Assembly: GCA_002335425.1 (NCBI GenBank)
Contig: DDCB01000034.1
Span: 1-64,000, forward strand
Origin: Chthonomonas sp. UBA2017
Lineage (GTDB): Bacteria > Armatimonadota > Fimbriimonadia > Fimbriimonadales > Fimbriimonadaceae
Reading direction: 5' to 3'
DNA: 64,000 nucleotides
Numbering within the stretch: position 1 is the first letter of the stretch; every line of letters begins with the position of its first letter. Under the pieces are notes generated by a model that did no database searches, was not told where the DNA came from, and saw only the letters and a list, made by a program, of their open reading frames with translations. Shown here piece after piece: positions 8,300-17,541 of the stretch. The position numbers and the translations under genes are program-made.

Positions 8300-10992
8300 A
8301 AGCGACCGTCGGAATCGGCTTCTTCTGCAGCATGAGTTGGTGCTGGGGCCAATTGACGGCCGACGAGAAGCGTGGGCTCGAAGAAGCGCTCTACCTGGGC
8401 AACATGACCCTCAAGGACCTTGAGTTTGAGCGAAAAGCGTTCAGCGATCCTTTTCGGATGCCGCTCGTCAATCTGAGCCTCGACAAGCCGATTGAGACTT
8501 CGGCGGTTTTGATGGGTCTGCATCAAGACTCGATGGGGCAATCGCTCAGCAAGCTCTTGATGGCCGCATCTGAGAAAGGGTTCGGTGAAAGCCAGCGGAT
8601 TCCGCTCGCAACCTCACCCATCCCGCCCGCAGACGACGTACCTGCCGAGCTCCGAAGTTCAGTAGGCCTTCTTGTGGCGGACATGCTTTTTGCTTCGTCC
8701 GAAATTCGGGCCGCGACCGAAAAGCTCACCCCCGAGGAGCGACGCCAACTCATCGAGAGTCTGCCCGCCTGGGCGGTTGAAGAGCCTCGGGTCAAATTCG
8801 ACTTCGTCCGGTCAACTCCGTTGCCACAACGCTCCATCTTGGCACTGTTAAACCGGGTGAACTTGCCGAGGATTCGCCGGGCTGCCGTCTATTTGGCCGA
8901 GGCCGTCGAGCGGACGATCCCGGCGCTCAACCGAACCCCGACGACGCTGCAAGGCCGAATCAAGACCCGAATGGGCGGCATGACCGTCGTCGTCGCCGGC
9001 AAAGGAAACGACACGCACCCCGATTCAGACGCCGCCTTAGTCATCGACCTCGGAGGAGACGACACGTACACCGGCCGGGCCGGAGCTGGGATCGGCTACG
9101 CCTCGGTGTTGATCGATCTGGGCGGGCAAGACCGCTATCAAGTGCCGGACGGCAGCATCGGCGCCGGAATTCTAGGCGTTGGACTTGCTTATGACTTTGG
9201 GGGCGATGAGACGTTCCGAGGCGGGGCCTTGACCTTTGGTGCCGGACTCGCCGGCGTTGGAGCGTTCATCAAGACCGGCGGCAACAACTGGTACGAATCG
9301 AGCGTCTTGACCCAGGGATTTGGCCAGTTGGGGATCGGCATCCTGCTAGACCAATCGGGGCGAGATCGCTATGACTGCCAACTCTTCGGCCAAGGGGCGG
9401 CGCGAACCCAAGGCGTCGGCTGGCTCATCGACCGCGGCGGATCGGACAGCTATCGGGCGGGTGGACTCTCGCTGAACTCACCCCTCTTCACCGGGGTCCA
9501 TTACTCGTTCGCTCAAGGCTTTGCCAGCGGCTATCGAGAAGACACCGGCGGGCTCAGCGGTGGCATCGGCTTACTCACCGACCATTCGGGGGACGACTTT
9601 TATCTGAGCGAGACCTATGCGCAGGCCGCCAGCTACTGGTTCAGTTGCGGCTCGTTGTGGGACGCCAGCGGAAACGATGCTTACGTGGGCCACCACTATG
9701 TTCAGTCGAGCGCCATGCACCTCTGCTCGACGTACCTCTTCGACCTGGCGGGCGACGATGGATACATGACCAAAGTCGGGGCATCTCACGCGATCGGCCA
9801 CGACTATGGGGTCGCGATGTTTTTAGATCGGCAAGGCAACGACCTCTATTTTTCCAAGGACAGCACCCCGGGAGTGGGCAACGCCAACGGGCTCGCGATC
9901 TTTTTGGATGCCCAAGGCGAGGACCGCTATCAAGGGCCGCCCGGCAAAGGGAATGCTGCTCGGGGCTCAGGCTCGCTCGGAGTCTTTGTCGATCTCGGGG
10001 GCCAAGATGTTTACCGGGTGGGATTGGCGGATGGCCAGGGAGCCGTCACCGACTCTTGGGGCGTGGCGCTCGATCAACCGGACGCCTTAGATCGACTGAT
10101 TTCCGGCCCGCAGCCCCCCGAGGTCAAGCCTGTCCCGGGTTCGAAGCCCCGGCCAAGCGACGCCGAACTCGAGCAGATCTATCGCCGAGCCACTCAGTGG
10201 GGCGTTGGGTCGGCCCAAAACGAGGTCGCGGAGCAGACTCGCCTTCTGATCGAGATCGGGATGCCAGCCTGGGAGTGGATGTTGCGGACGCACCTGCGCA
10301 CCTCCAATCGACTCCAGCAGAGAGCTTTTGTGGCCGTGATTCAAGGCATTGGTGAGCCCGCACGTCGAGCCCTCTTGCCCTTCTTGCTGAGCGACCAAGA
10401 TGATGAGGCCCGCAACGCCCTGGGGGTCGCCTCAGACGCGGCGGTGTTCGAGGCGGCCCCGGCGGTGGCAACACTCTTGCAACGCCCGACTCTTCAAAGG
10501 TCCGCAGCCCGAGCGGCGGGGGTTTTGCGAGCTCGGGAATGCGTGAACCCACTTCAGCCCCTCGTAGCCTCCTCTGATCGCCTGCTTGCTTTGACCGCCA
10601 TGATCAGCCTCGCCCAGATTGGCGACGAAGCCGCATACGGCACCGCCGAAGCCGTCCTAAGGCAAGGCGAACTCCCCATGCGCAAGGCTGCCCTCGACCT
10701 CATCGTCAAGTTCCCCGCTCGGGCTCAGCAGTCCGCCACCCTGCTTGCGCTGGAAGATAGCGAACGCCTGGTTCGGCTGGGCCTTGAGATTTGGGCTCGG
10801 GTAGGGAACTCTGAATCCCTGCAAGAGCTCGGCAAACGCTTGCTTGATCCTCGCCCGGGAGTCCGAATTCAGGCTCTGCTCGGGCTGAACGGACGGTGTC
10901 CCGCCGAATATCGAGCCACTTTGCTCGGGCTTCGTCAAGATCCGGTGCCAGCGGTCCAAGCCGTCGCCCAAAGGGTCGATCCTGGACGATAA
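8275..10992 (+). CDS. Secreted D-x-GG-D-x-Y repeat protein with HEAT repeats
   Basis: The chosen ATG lies 25 nt inside the upstream gene and gives 905 residues with a signal peptide (hydrophobic core GIGFFCSM, likely cut after CWG). Residues 255-580 contain about twelve copies of a motif such as DLGGDDTY, DLGGQDRY, DRGGSDSY and DLAGDDGY, spaced 22-35 residues apart with Gly-rich linkers. This looks like a repeat solenoid, possibly calcium-binding. From about residue 620 the protein becomes Ala/Leu-rich helical repeats of HEAT type. I do not recognise a named family. Export and two repeat types suggest a surface or periplasmic scaffold. Confidence 0.75.
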   Translation: MGSRTHWLKATVGIGFFCSMSWCWGQLTADEKRGLEEALYLGNMTLKDLEFERKAFSDPFRMPLVNLSLDKPIETSAVLMGLHQDSMGQSLSKLLMAASEKGFGESQRIPLATSPIPPADDVPAELRSSVGLLVADMLFASSEIRAATEKLTPEERRQLIESLPAWAVEEPRVKFDFVRSTPLPQRSILALLNRVNLPRIRRAAVYLAEAVERTIPALNRTPTTLQGRIKTRMGGMTVVVAGKGNDTHPDSDAALVIDLGGDDTYTGRAGAGIGYASVLIDLGGQDRYQVPDGSIGAGILGVGLAYDFGGDETFRGGALTFGAGLAGVGAFIKTGGNNWYESSVLTQGFGQLGIGILLDQSGRDRYDCQLFGQGAARTQGVGWLIDRGGSDSYRAGGLSLNSPLFTGVHYSFAQGFASGYREDTGGLSGGIGLLTDHSGDDFYLSETYAQAASYWFSCGSLWDASGNDAYVGHHYVQSSAMHLCSTYLFDLAGDDGYMTKVGASHAIGHDYGVAMFLDRQGNDLYFSKDSTPGVGNANGLAIFLDAQGEDRYQGPPGKGNAARGSGSLGVFVDLGGQDVYRVGLADGQGAVTDSWGVALDQPDALDRLISGPQPPEVKPVPGSKPRPSDAELEQIYRRATQWGVGSAQNEVAEQTRLLIEIGMPAWEWMLRTHLRTSNRLQQRAFVAVIQGIGEPARRALLPFLLSDQDDEARNALGVASDAAVFEAAPAVATLLQRPTLQRSAARAAGVLRARECVNPLQPLVASSDRLLALTAMISLAQIGDEAAYGTAEAVLRQGELPMRKAALDLIVKFPARAQQSATLLALEDSERLVRLGLEIWARVGNSESLQELGKRLLDPRPGVRIQALLGLNGRCPAEYRATLLGLRQDPVPAVQAVAQRVDPGR

Positions 10993-11003
10993 CAGCGGTA
11001 GGC

Positions 11004-11033
11004 TTGCATTGCTCGCCGCCCCGCGGGTATCTT
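11004..11033 (+). promoter_or_regulatory. rpmB promoter (TTGCAT-18-TATCTT)
   Basis: TTGCAT (11004-11009) and TATCTT (11028-11033) are separated by 18 bp. The predicted transcript would have a leader of about 37 nt containing the SD AAGGA at 11064-11068, in contrast to the many short-leader genes here. Confidence 0.6.
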
Positions 11034-11076
11034 GAGAGTCTTGGACGGGGTGACCGTCCGAAGAAGGACCGACCTC

Positions 11077-11346
11077 ATGGCGAAAGTTTGTCAAGTCAGC
11101 GGCAAGAAGCAGAATTCAGCAAAGCACATCCGGCACCGACACTCGGGCGCATGGAAATTTCGAGCCCCGAAGAAGAACCGGGTGCAACGACCGAACCTGC
11201 AGGTCGTGACCATCAAGACGCCCACCGGATCCGTTCGACTCACCGTCGCCGCCAGCGTCCTGAAGAGCCAAGAGATGGCCTCCGTCATCTGCGGCCTCAA
11301 GCCAATCCCCAAGGCCTGGCTGAAGAAACCAGACTACAACGTCTAA
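11077..11346 (+). CDS. rpmB: 50S ribosomal protein L28
   Basis: L28 is a small basic protein of the large ribosomal subunit. The 89-residue product starts MAKVCQVSGKK and contains the HRHSGAWKFR and RVQRPNLQ stretches typical of L28. The start is fixed by the SD AAGGA eight bases upstream; a longer in-frame ORF from 11032 is not needed. It is a single-gene unit, bounded by a promoter at 11004 and a strong terminator at 11363. Confidence 0.96.
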   Translation: MAKVCQVSGKKQNSAKHIRHRHSGAWKFRAPKKNRVQRPNLQVVTIKTPTGSVRLTVAASVLKSQEMASVICGLKPIPKAWLKKPDYNV

Positions 11347-11362
11347 GCTAGGACTTCGACAA

Positions 11363-11399
11363 GTCCCCAGCGACCCTTTTGGTCGCTGGGGACTTTTTT
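11363..11399 (+). terminator. Rho-independent terminator after rpmB
   Basis: A perfect 13-bp stem, GTCCCCAGCGACC paired with GGTCGCTGGGGAC across a CTTTT loop, is followed by six T. This is the strongest intrinsic terminator in the window. Confidence 0.95.
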
Positions 11400-11468
11400 G
11401 TTCTCATCCCCTGTTGGCGACGGCCTTTGTTTCAATTTCGAGCCCTATTTTGAAATAAGCCACTTCTT

Positions 11469-11485
11469 GTTTCAGAAACTGAAAC
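11469..11485. other. Palindrome GTTTCAG-AAA-CTGAAAC
   Basis: A perfect 7-bp inverted repeat with a three-base centre lies in the AT-richer gap between rpmB and the initiator tRNA. It may be an operator. A related TTTCAA..TTGAAA pair lies just upstream. Confidence 0.35.
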
Positions 11486-11535
11486 ACGCTGTCGTGCCCG
11501 ATGGCGTGATTGCTCCCTGGATTCCGGCTCAAATG

Positions 11536-11560
11536 CAAAAAGGCCGCCCAAAGGCGACCT
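11536..11560 (-). terminator. Rho-independent terminator after initiator tRNA
   Basis: Read on the minus strand, GGTCGCC pairs with GGCGGCC (one G-U pair) around a TTTG loop and is followed by TTTTT. It lies just beyond the tRNA 3' end. Confidence 0.85.
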
Positions 11561-11566
11561 GAAAAC

Positions 11567-11643
<77 letters not shown>

Positions 11644-11679
11644 GAATAGTTCCAGTATGGCAGGCTGGGGGGCCGAAAA

Positions 11680-12873
11680 TCAACTGGCCGGGCTGGTTGC
11701 TGAACTCACGGAGTGATCGAGGACACTCCGATAAATCTCTTCGAGCTGGGCAAGGTTTCGCTCGGCGGTATAGTGCGCCTCGTATTCAGCCCGACACTCG
11801 GCCCGCATCCGTCTATTTTGTTCAGGCTGACCCATGAATTCCTCAACACAGCGAACCAACGATTGAGCATTGGCGGGCTCGAACTGATGCCCGGTCCGGC
11901 CCGGGTGGACCAGGCTCTTCATCGCCCCGTGACCGCTCGCTAAGACTGGCGTTCCGCAGGCATACGCCTCCAAGATCGTGAGCGGCATCCCTTCGTAGCA
12001 CGTCGAAGGAAAGATCAGACACTCAGCTGACTGGATCGCCTGCAACGCTTCGGCCCGAGGCTGAGCCCCGAGCCATTCGCATCCTGGAATCTGCGACGCC
12101 AGCGCCGAAACTTCGGTCGAGAGTGGCCCGCTCCCGATGATCTTGAGCGGAAGCCTCCGTCCGATCTGCTTCCAAGCCTCCAGCATGACGTCGACGCCTT
12201 TTTCCTTCGACAGCCGACCGACAAAGACCGCGCCCGCGCGTGAATCGCCGCCTTGACTCGGCGCATTGAGGACAAAATTTGGCTTCAGGGTGAGACGCTC
12301 TGCCGGCAGTCCGCCCTGAATGCACTTTTCCCGAGCGAATTCGGACAGAACGATATAGCGGTCCACTAGATTTGCATAGGTGCCTTTCGCGTGGTGGTGC
12401 TTGAGCATCGCCGCGACCGTGCAGGAGCCCAAAAAGTCGCCTCGATAGCACCGGTGCTGCACTCCGGGCCAGGTACTTTTTCGCTCCAAACAGAGCTCAC
12501 ACGGCTGACCATCCCGAAAGAACAGCCCGTTCAGGCACAACAAGCGATAGTTGTGGAGCGTTTGGACCACCGGCACCCCCGCTTCTCGACAAGCCGAATA
12601 GGCCGACGGCGAAATTCGCGGAAAAGTGTTGTGAAAGTGAACAACGTCTGGCTGAAAAGACTTTAAGAGACGGCTCAGGTTTTCAAACGAGGTCGGATTC
12701 CAAAGGGTCTCTTTTGCGACGACCGGCAAACTCCAAAAGCGAATACTCTTGTTGTGGGCCGTGAACCGTTCGACTTGGTGTCCCGCCTGCTCCAAGAGCT
12801 CGGCTTCCGCTTCGAAGACACCTTCTTCGCCGCCGCGGATCTGATAAAAATTATGCGCAAGAACAATCTTCAT
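11680..12873 (-). CDS. GT4-family glycosyltransferase
   Basis: This 397-residue GT-B enzyme transfers a sugar from a nucleotide donor during surface polysaccharide assembly. It starts MKIVLAHNFYQIRGGEEG, with the usual N-terminal Gly-rich acceptor loop. The donor half has FVGRLSKEKGVD, GSGPL and FPSTCYEGMPLTILEAYACGTPVL, which holds the E-x7-E-type motif. A CELC and nearby RCYRG cysteine cluster is shared with the next gene (13030-14235), its close paralogue. Its own promoter is likely at 12957-12987. Confidence 0.9.
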   Translation of the reverse strand: MKIVLAHNFYQIRGGEEGVFEAEAELLEQAGHQVERFTAHNKSIRFWSLPVVAKETLWNPTSFENLSRLLKSFQPDVVHFHNTFPRISPSAYSACREAGVPVVQTLHNYRLLCLNGLFFRDGQPCELCLERKSTWPGVQHRCYRGDFLGSCTVAAMLKHHHAKGTYANLVDRYIVLSEFAREKCIQGGLPAERLTLKPNFVLNAPSQGGDSRAGAVFVGRLSKEKGVDVMLEAWKQIGRRLPLKIIGSGPLSTEVSALASQIPGCEWLGAQPRAEALQAIQSAECLIFPSTCYEGMPLTILEAYACGTPVLASGHGAMKSLVHPGRTGHQFEPANAQSLVRCVEEFMGQPEQNRRMRAECRAEYEAHYTAERNLAQLEEIYRSVLDHSVSSATSPAS

Positions 12874-12956
12874 TCCAGCCCAAGCCTTGCTTCAAACCTC
12901 ACATTCCCAACCAGAATCGCGAGATGGAATCCCCGCCCTCTGCGCATATTTAGCGG

Positions 12957-12987
12957 AGTATACACAAGGTTTCGGCCATTTGTTCAA
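12957..12987 (-). promoter_or_regulatory. Promoter for the 11680-12873 glycosyltransferase
   Basis: On the minus strand TTGAAC (12987-12982) is followed after 19 bp by TATACT (12962-12957), or after 17 bp by TGTATA. The spot is an AT-rich pocket between two glycosyltransferase genes, leaving a leader of about 75 nt. Confidence 0.55.
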
Positions 12988-13029
12988 GAAAAAATAATCA
13001 GTGATGAATAATTTAATGCCATCAGCTTG

Positions 13030-14235
13030 CTAGAATGCAATCCAGCCTGACGCAAGCCCCAGAACCAGGCCGAATCCTCGAACCACCGACTCATAAATCC
13101 CTACCAGAGCCTTGAGGTTCTTTTCCGAAGTGTACTTCGCTTCGTATTCTTGGCGCGCTCCGGCCCGCATCTCACGCTGAAGATCGGGATTTGAGGCAAG
13201 AAGGTCGACTTGACGAGCCAGGTCGTGCGAGCTGCCTGCCTCAAAATGGAGCCCAGTTTTTTCGTGCTGGATCAGCGACGACATCCCGCCCAGATTCGAC
13301 GCTACCACTGGCAACCCGGCGGCATAGGCTTCAATGATCACCATCGGCAACCCTTCGTACCAGACCGACGGGAAGATCAAGCAACACGCATTCTGCATGA
13401 GGCTCAACACCTCTTCAGGCTTTTGGAGCCCCAAGAACTCGATGAGGGGGTTGCGGGCGGCGGCCTCTCGGACCAACTCTTCTTCGGGGCCAGCGCCCGC
13501 GATTTTGAGCGGCATTGTCCGACCCGGCAGATTCCAGGCATCGAGCATCACCCCAAGGCCCTTCTCCTGAGAGAGTCGGCCGGCAAAAAAGGCGTAGCCC
13601 CCTTCGCCCCGACCCGCCTCGATCTTGCGCTGAACAAAGTTCGGCTTGACGATCAGCTTGTCGGCGGGCAGTCCGCCCTGGATAAACTTGTGACGGGCGA
13701 ACTCGGTAAGGACGATATATCGATCGACTTCTTGGGTCCAAGTTTCGCGAAAACGATGATACGTGATCATCGATGCCACGACGGCCGATGCCATCCGGCT
13801 CCCTCGGTAGCACCGATGCCGAACCCCAGGAAGCGGCACCGATTTGCCCAAGCAATCCTCGCAAACTTGTCCATTTCGAAAGAACAGAGCGTTCGGACAA
13901 AGGAGCCGGTAGTTGTGCAACGTCTGGACCACCGGCACTCCGGCATCTCGCACCGCATAGTAGGCGGCCGGCGAAATCAGGGGAAAAGTGTTGTGAAAAT
14001 GCACCACATCCGGCCGAAATTTTCGGACTTCGGCCTCGGTCTTGGCGGCAAATTCGGAGTTCCAAAGGGTCTTTCCCGCCAAATCCAACCGACTCATCTG
14101 TTGAATCGACTTGTTGTCCTCGGTCAAGGTGCGAACTTCGTGCCCATGGTCTTGCAACAGCTGGACCTCGGCACGGAGGACCGACTCCTCGCCACCGGTG
14201 ATCTGATAGAAGTTATGGACAAAGAGGATCTTCAA
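13030..14235 (-). CDS. GT4-family glycosyltransferase (paralogue)
   Basis: At 401 residues this is a close paralogue of the neighbouring 11680-12873 product, with the same MKILFVHNFYQITGGEE opening, the CEDCLGK cysteine pair, RHRCYRG, FAGRLSQEKGLG and FPSVWYEGLPMVIIEAYAAG. The start is TTG, overlapping the upstream stop (TTGA), so it is probably translated by coupling to the 14232-15377 gene. The C-terminus ends in a short hydrophobic stretch. Tandem duplication of the pair is likely. Donor and acceptor sugars are unknown. Confidence 0.9.
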   Translation of the reverse strand: MKILFVHNFYQITGGEESVLRAEVQLLQDHGHEVRTLTEDNKSIQQMSRLDLAGKTLWNSEFAAKTEAEVRKFRPDVVHFHNTFPLISPAAYYAVRDAGVPVVQTLHNYRLLCPNALFFRNGQVCEDCLGKSVPLPGVRHRCYRGSRMASAVVASMITYHRFRETWTQEVDRYIVLTEFARHKFIQGGLPADKLIVKPNFVQRKIEAGRGEGGYAFFAGRLSQEKGLGVMLDAWNLPGRTMPLKIAGAGPEEELVREAAARNPLIEFLGLQKPEEVLSLMQNACCLIFPSVWYEGLPMVIIEAYAAGLPVVASNLGGMSSLIQHEKTGLHFEAGSSHDLARQVDLLASNPDLQREMRAGARQEYEAKYTSEKNLKALVGIYESVVRGFGLVLGLASGWIAF

Positions 14236-15377
14236 GACGATAAAACAGAATCAACGTCGCGGATGATTCGATCCGCTACCTGAGCGCAGGTTTTCAGGCG
14301 GCCCGGAGGGCTCATAGGTATCTTACCAAGAACTGCCCGTTCGAGCGCCTCGGCAAATTCGCTCGGGTTGAGGGGATCAAAGATCGCCTCGGGCTCCAGG
14401 AGCTCCGTCGCACAGCCCGCGTATTTCGACGCCAAGACCGGCAGACCGCTCAAAATCGCCTCGTTGGCCACCAATCCCCAGACGTCATTGAGCGTCGGAA
14501 AGACAAGCATGTCCATGCTCTGATAGACCGCGGGCATCTCTTCGGGCTTGCGAGCCGCGAGAAATTCGACGTTCTTCAGTCCCAATTGCTCGATTTTTTG
14601 CTTCAAGTTCTCCTTCTCTGGCCCATCGCCGATGAAAAACACCGAGAAGGCATGGCCCCGACCTTGAACCGCAGCGCAAGCATCCAGCATCTCGTAAACC
14701 CCTTTCAGCCCGACCAGGTGCCCGACGACGAGCAGAGCCGGACGAACTTCAGGCTGGCATAGGGGTTGGACGCGATCCAGGAACAACTGTTCATCGACAC
14801 AGTTCTGAATTTGCAAAATTTTTGAATCTGGCACTCCCAGGGTCCGGATGTACTCGCTCGAAGAAGCCCCATAGGCAATCCACCGAAACGTCAGTCGGGC
14901 CAAAAACCGGCGCACCCAGGCGTTGAGCTTGCGAATCTTGGCGCTGCTGTGGAGCGTCCCGCCCCACCACACCCACACGGGCACCTGATACAAGAACCCA
15001 TAAAGGAGCGCCACCATCGTCCGAAATCCCAGCTCATAGGTGAGAATCGCGTGGGGCTTGAGCCGCACCAGGTCGGCGAAGTACCCCGGCGTGATGTGCT
15101 TGTACCGATGATCAAACACCCCATCTTTGCCCCGCTTGCGAAGCGTGATCGTGAACCCCCAGGACCGCCGCGCGATGCAATGCTTCAACTTTTCGAGGGT
15201 GCCGCCCCAGGTGGTCCGGTTCGACTCGATGTTCGAGTAGAGGACCGTTGTTTCGAAGGCTTGACCGATTCGGTCGTACACGGGGACCCGATAGGGCGCG
15301 ACCATGTTCACCATGATCACCAATCGATACTGCCGAGACGCGACCTCTGGATGGGGGGTGGGATTCGAACTCGGCAT
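14232..15377 (-). CDS. GT4-family glycosyltransferase
   Basis: A 381-residue GT-B protein, less similar to its two downstream neighbours. A GGAATC region with AGGA five bases upstream of ATG 15377 supports this start over a longer in-frame extension. Early MVNMVAPYRVPVYDR is a typical GT4 acceptor-side opening. The donor-side motifs are VGHLVGLKGVYE, FFIGDGPEKENLK and PTLNDVWGLVANEAILSGLPVL. It leads a leftward pair with 13030-14235 and is divergent from 15489-16631 across 111 bp. Confidence 0.87.
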   Translation of the reverse strand: MPSSNPTPHPEVASRQYRLVIMVNMVAPYRVPVYDRIGQAFETTVLYSNIESNRTTWGGTLEKLKHCIARRSWGFTITLRKRGKDGVFDHRYKHITPGYFADLVRLKPHAILTYELGFRTMVALLYGFLYQVPVWVWWGGTLHSSAKIRKLNAWVRRFLARLTFRWIAYGASSSEYIRTLGVPDSKILQIQNCVDEQLFLDRVQPLCQPEVRPALLVVGHLVGLKGVYEMLDACAAVQGRGHAFSVFFIGDGPEKENLKQKIEQLGLKNVEFLAARKPEEMPAVYQSMDMLVFPTLNDVWGLVANEAILSGLPVLASKYAGCATELLEPEAIFDPLNPSEFAEALERAVLGKIPMSPPGRLKTCAQVADRIIRDVDSVLSS

Positions 15378-15452
15378 GATTCCTACGTTATCATCGGCAA
15401 ACGGCGTCCCTCGCCGGAGAGGCGTGGCCTTCGAACCTGCACTGAACTCATT

Positions 15453-15476
15453 TTGACAGATCAATTCGGCTAAACT
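15453..15476 (+). promoter_or_regulatory. Promoter-like pair TTGACA-12-TAAACT
   Basis: TTGACA (15453-15458) and TAAACT (15471-15476) are only 12 bp apart, short for a sigma70 promoter. TAAACT ends 12 nt before ATG 15489. The amidase gene shows a similar short-spaced pair (TTGACG-11-TATCCT). Confidence 0.45.
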
Positions 15477-15488
15477 CCTTCGAGACCT

Positions 15489-16631
15489 ATGCATGACCTT
15501 GCTCGGATGCCCTTTTGCGTCGCGACTTCCACCACCGGGGCGCTGAGCGAAACCTTCATTCGGCGGCATTGCAACGAGCTACTGCCCGGAAAAACGGTCG
15601 TCATTGCCGGTCGATCCACCCCCCCGGACAACCACAGCTGGGACCCGACCGGCCCCGCCCTCTATCTTGAACCTGACGAGAGCAAGCTCGTTCGGGGTGC
15701 CAAGCGAGTTCTTCGACGCGCTTTCGCCCCCCAGGCCGAACGAAAGGCGATCACCCAATTCTTGCGGAAGCACCAGGTCGAAGTGATGCTGGCCGAATGG
15801 CTTGATTTGGCCTGGCCCTACATCCCGATTTGTCAGGAGCTCGGCATCCGGCTCTTCGCGCGGGGGCTCGGTTACGACACCGCCACCCGGCTGCTGGAGC
15901 CTGAATGGGTTCAGAGGTATCAAGATTTCAACTCGACCGGCGGGATCATCACCGTCCACACGCTGGGAAAAACTCGGCTCGAAAAGATCGGGCTCACCTG
16001 TCCGATCTGGGTCGTTCCTTGTGGCGGTGAGGTCCGAACGGAGCTCCCGCAGAGAGCCGAGTCCGGCCCGCCGAAACTAATCGCCGTCGGTCGATTGACC
16101 GCCAAAAAAGCTCCTCACCTGCTCCTGGATGCGTTCGCTCGGGCTCGCCAGACGATTCCTGACCTCAGCCTGGAGATGATCGGACGGGGCGAACTCGAAC
16201 AAGCCACCCGGCAGAGCGTCCAAGACCGCGGCCTAGCCGATGCCGTCACCGTCCATGGAGGGAAGCCTGCCGAGTTTGTCTTGGAATCCCTTCTTCGAGC
16301 CGATCTCTTTGTCCAGCACAGCGTCGTCGACCCGGTGACCAAAGACGAAGAAGGACTCCCAGTGTCGATCTTGGAGGCGATGGGGGCGGGGCTGGCCGTC
16401 GTTTCGACCCGGCATGCCGGAATTCCGGACGCGGTGGTCCATGGCGAAACGGGCCTGCTCGTCGAAGAGCGCGATACCGAGGCGATGGCCCAAGCGATCG
16501 TCGAGCTGATTCAAGATCGTGGTCGCCGCATCGAGATGGGTCAGCGAGGATTTGAGCGTGCCCGAACCCGCTTTTCGTGGGAATACGAGCGCGACCAGCT
16601 TCATCAGATCATGGGCCTCAACTCGTTGTGA
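15489..16631 (+). CDS. GT4-family glycosyltransferase (colanic-acid type)
   Basis: This 380-residue GT-B enzyme opens with ATSTTGALSETFIRRH, the pattern of WcaL/AmsK-like transferases of exopolysaccharide loci. The donor domain holds AVGRLTAKKAPHLLLDAF, MIGRGELE and EEGLPVSILEAMGAGLAVV. Start ATG 15489 is 12 nt from a TAAACT element. The GTG of the following kinase-like gene overlaps its stop codon (GTGA), so both would be co-translated if the kinase were intact. Confidence 0.9.
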   Translation: MHDLARMPFCVATSTTGALSETFIRRHCNELLPGKTVVIAGRSTPPDNHSWDPTGPALYLEPDESKLVRGAKRVLRRAFAPQAERKAITQFLRKHQVEVMLAEWLDLAWPYIPICQELGIRLFARGLGYDTATRLLEPEWVQRYQDFNSTGGIITVHTLGKTRLEKIGLTCPIWVVPCGGEVRTELPQRAESGPPKLIAVGRLTAKKAPHLLLDAFARARQTIPDLSLEMIGRGELEQATRQSVQDRGLADAVTVHGGKPAEFVLESLLRADLFVQHSVVDPVTKDEEGLPVSILEAMGAGLAVVSTRHAGIPDAVVHGETGLLVEERDTEAMAQAIVELIQDRGRRIEMGQRGFERARTRFSWEYERDQLHQIMGLNSL

Positions 16632-17541
16632 TTTCGTCCGAACATCTTGCCGCGATCGAAATTGCCTTGGCCGAGTTAAACCCAGGCGCCCGTCTGCGGC
16701 AAGCCTCTCGCCTGGAAGGCGGCATGTCGGCGGACCTCTACCTCTTGGAACTCACCTCTCCGGACGGCGAAGCCTTTCGCCGAGTCGCTCGATTTCCGAG
16801 TGCGTACGTGCGAACCCTGTTTGCTAACGCACCTCGCCACGAAGAAAAAGTGCTCGATTGGGTTTCTCGGGCAGGCCTGCCTGCCCCTCGGCCCTTCGGA
16901 TCGACAGACGAACTCCTCTTGATGGAGTGGATGCCTGGAGTCGCCACCGCTCGCCCCGCCGACCCCGCCTCCTTCCTCCAACAAATGGCCACATGGCTCG
17001 CCCGCATCCATCAGGTGCCCCTGACGCCCGAGGCATGCGAGACTTTGCCCGAGGCGTCTCGGAAATTTGTCTCGACGGGCGAAGCGAACATCGCTCTTCG
17101 AGAGCCCGAGATTCGGGCGGAGGTCGCGAAAGAGGGTGGGACTCCTTGGCCTTCGACATGTCTTCGACATGTCTTCGACATGGCGACTTTTGGCCCGGAA
17201 ACCTGCTCTGGGAGCAGGGACAATGCACTGCCATCGTCGATTGGGAAAACGCCCTGACGGGCCCCCCGACGGCCGATCTCGCCATCAGTCGGCTCGATGT
17301 GGCATGGATCTTGGGATGGGAGGCCATGACCGAATTCACAGCTCGATACGAGGAGGCCCTGGGAGCACCGGCTCAGCATCTTGCCTATTGGGACCTCCGG
17401 GCTGCGCTTCGCCCGATGAAAAACTTACCTGAATGGGTAGCTCCTTATGCGGCGCTCCATCGTGAAGACATCACCGCTTCGCACCTCGAAAAAATCTTGC
17501 TCGAATTCATCGACCAGGCACTTCGGGCCGCGGCCTCCTAG
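16628..17541 (+). pseudogene. Frameshifted APH/choline-kinase-like phosphotransferase
   Basis: A GTG start overlaps the previous stop. The first frame encodes the N-lobe and hinge of an aminoglycoside-phosphotransferase fold (SRLEGGMSADLYLLEL, LLMEWMPG, LARIHQV). The catalytic HGDFWPGNLLW and IVDWENA (Mg-binding Asp) lie in a different frame. The frames meet at three tandem copies of an 11-bp unit (17151-17183). Removing one copy restores a continuous reading frame through SSTCLRHGDFWPGN-type sequence. The gene is therefore inactive as read, or phase-variable. It would phosphorylate a small hydroxylated substrate. Its last 35 nt overlap the convergent GT2 gene. Confidence 0.85.
17151..17183 (+). 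repeat. Three tandem copies of an 11-bp unit
   Basis: Copies of CTTCGACATGT occupy 17151-17161, 17162-17172 and 17173-17183 (the last ends in G). Because 11 is not a multiple of three, each gain or loss shifts the reading frame of the kinase gene. Two copies give the intact protein. Confidence 0.95.
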
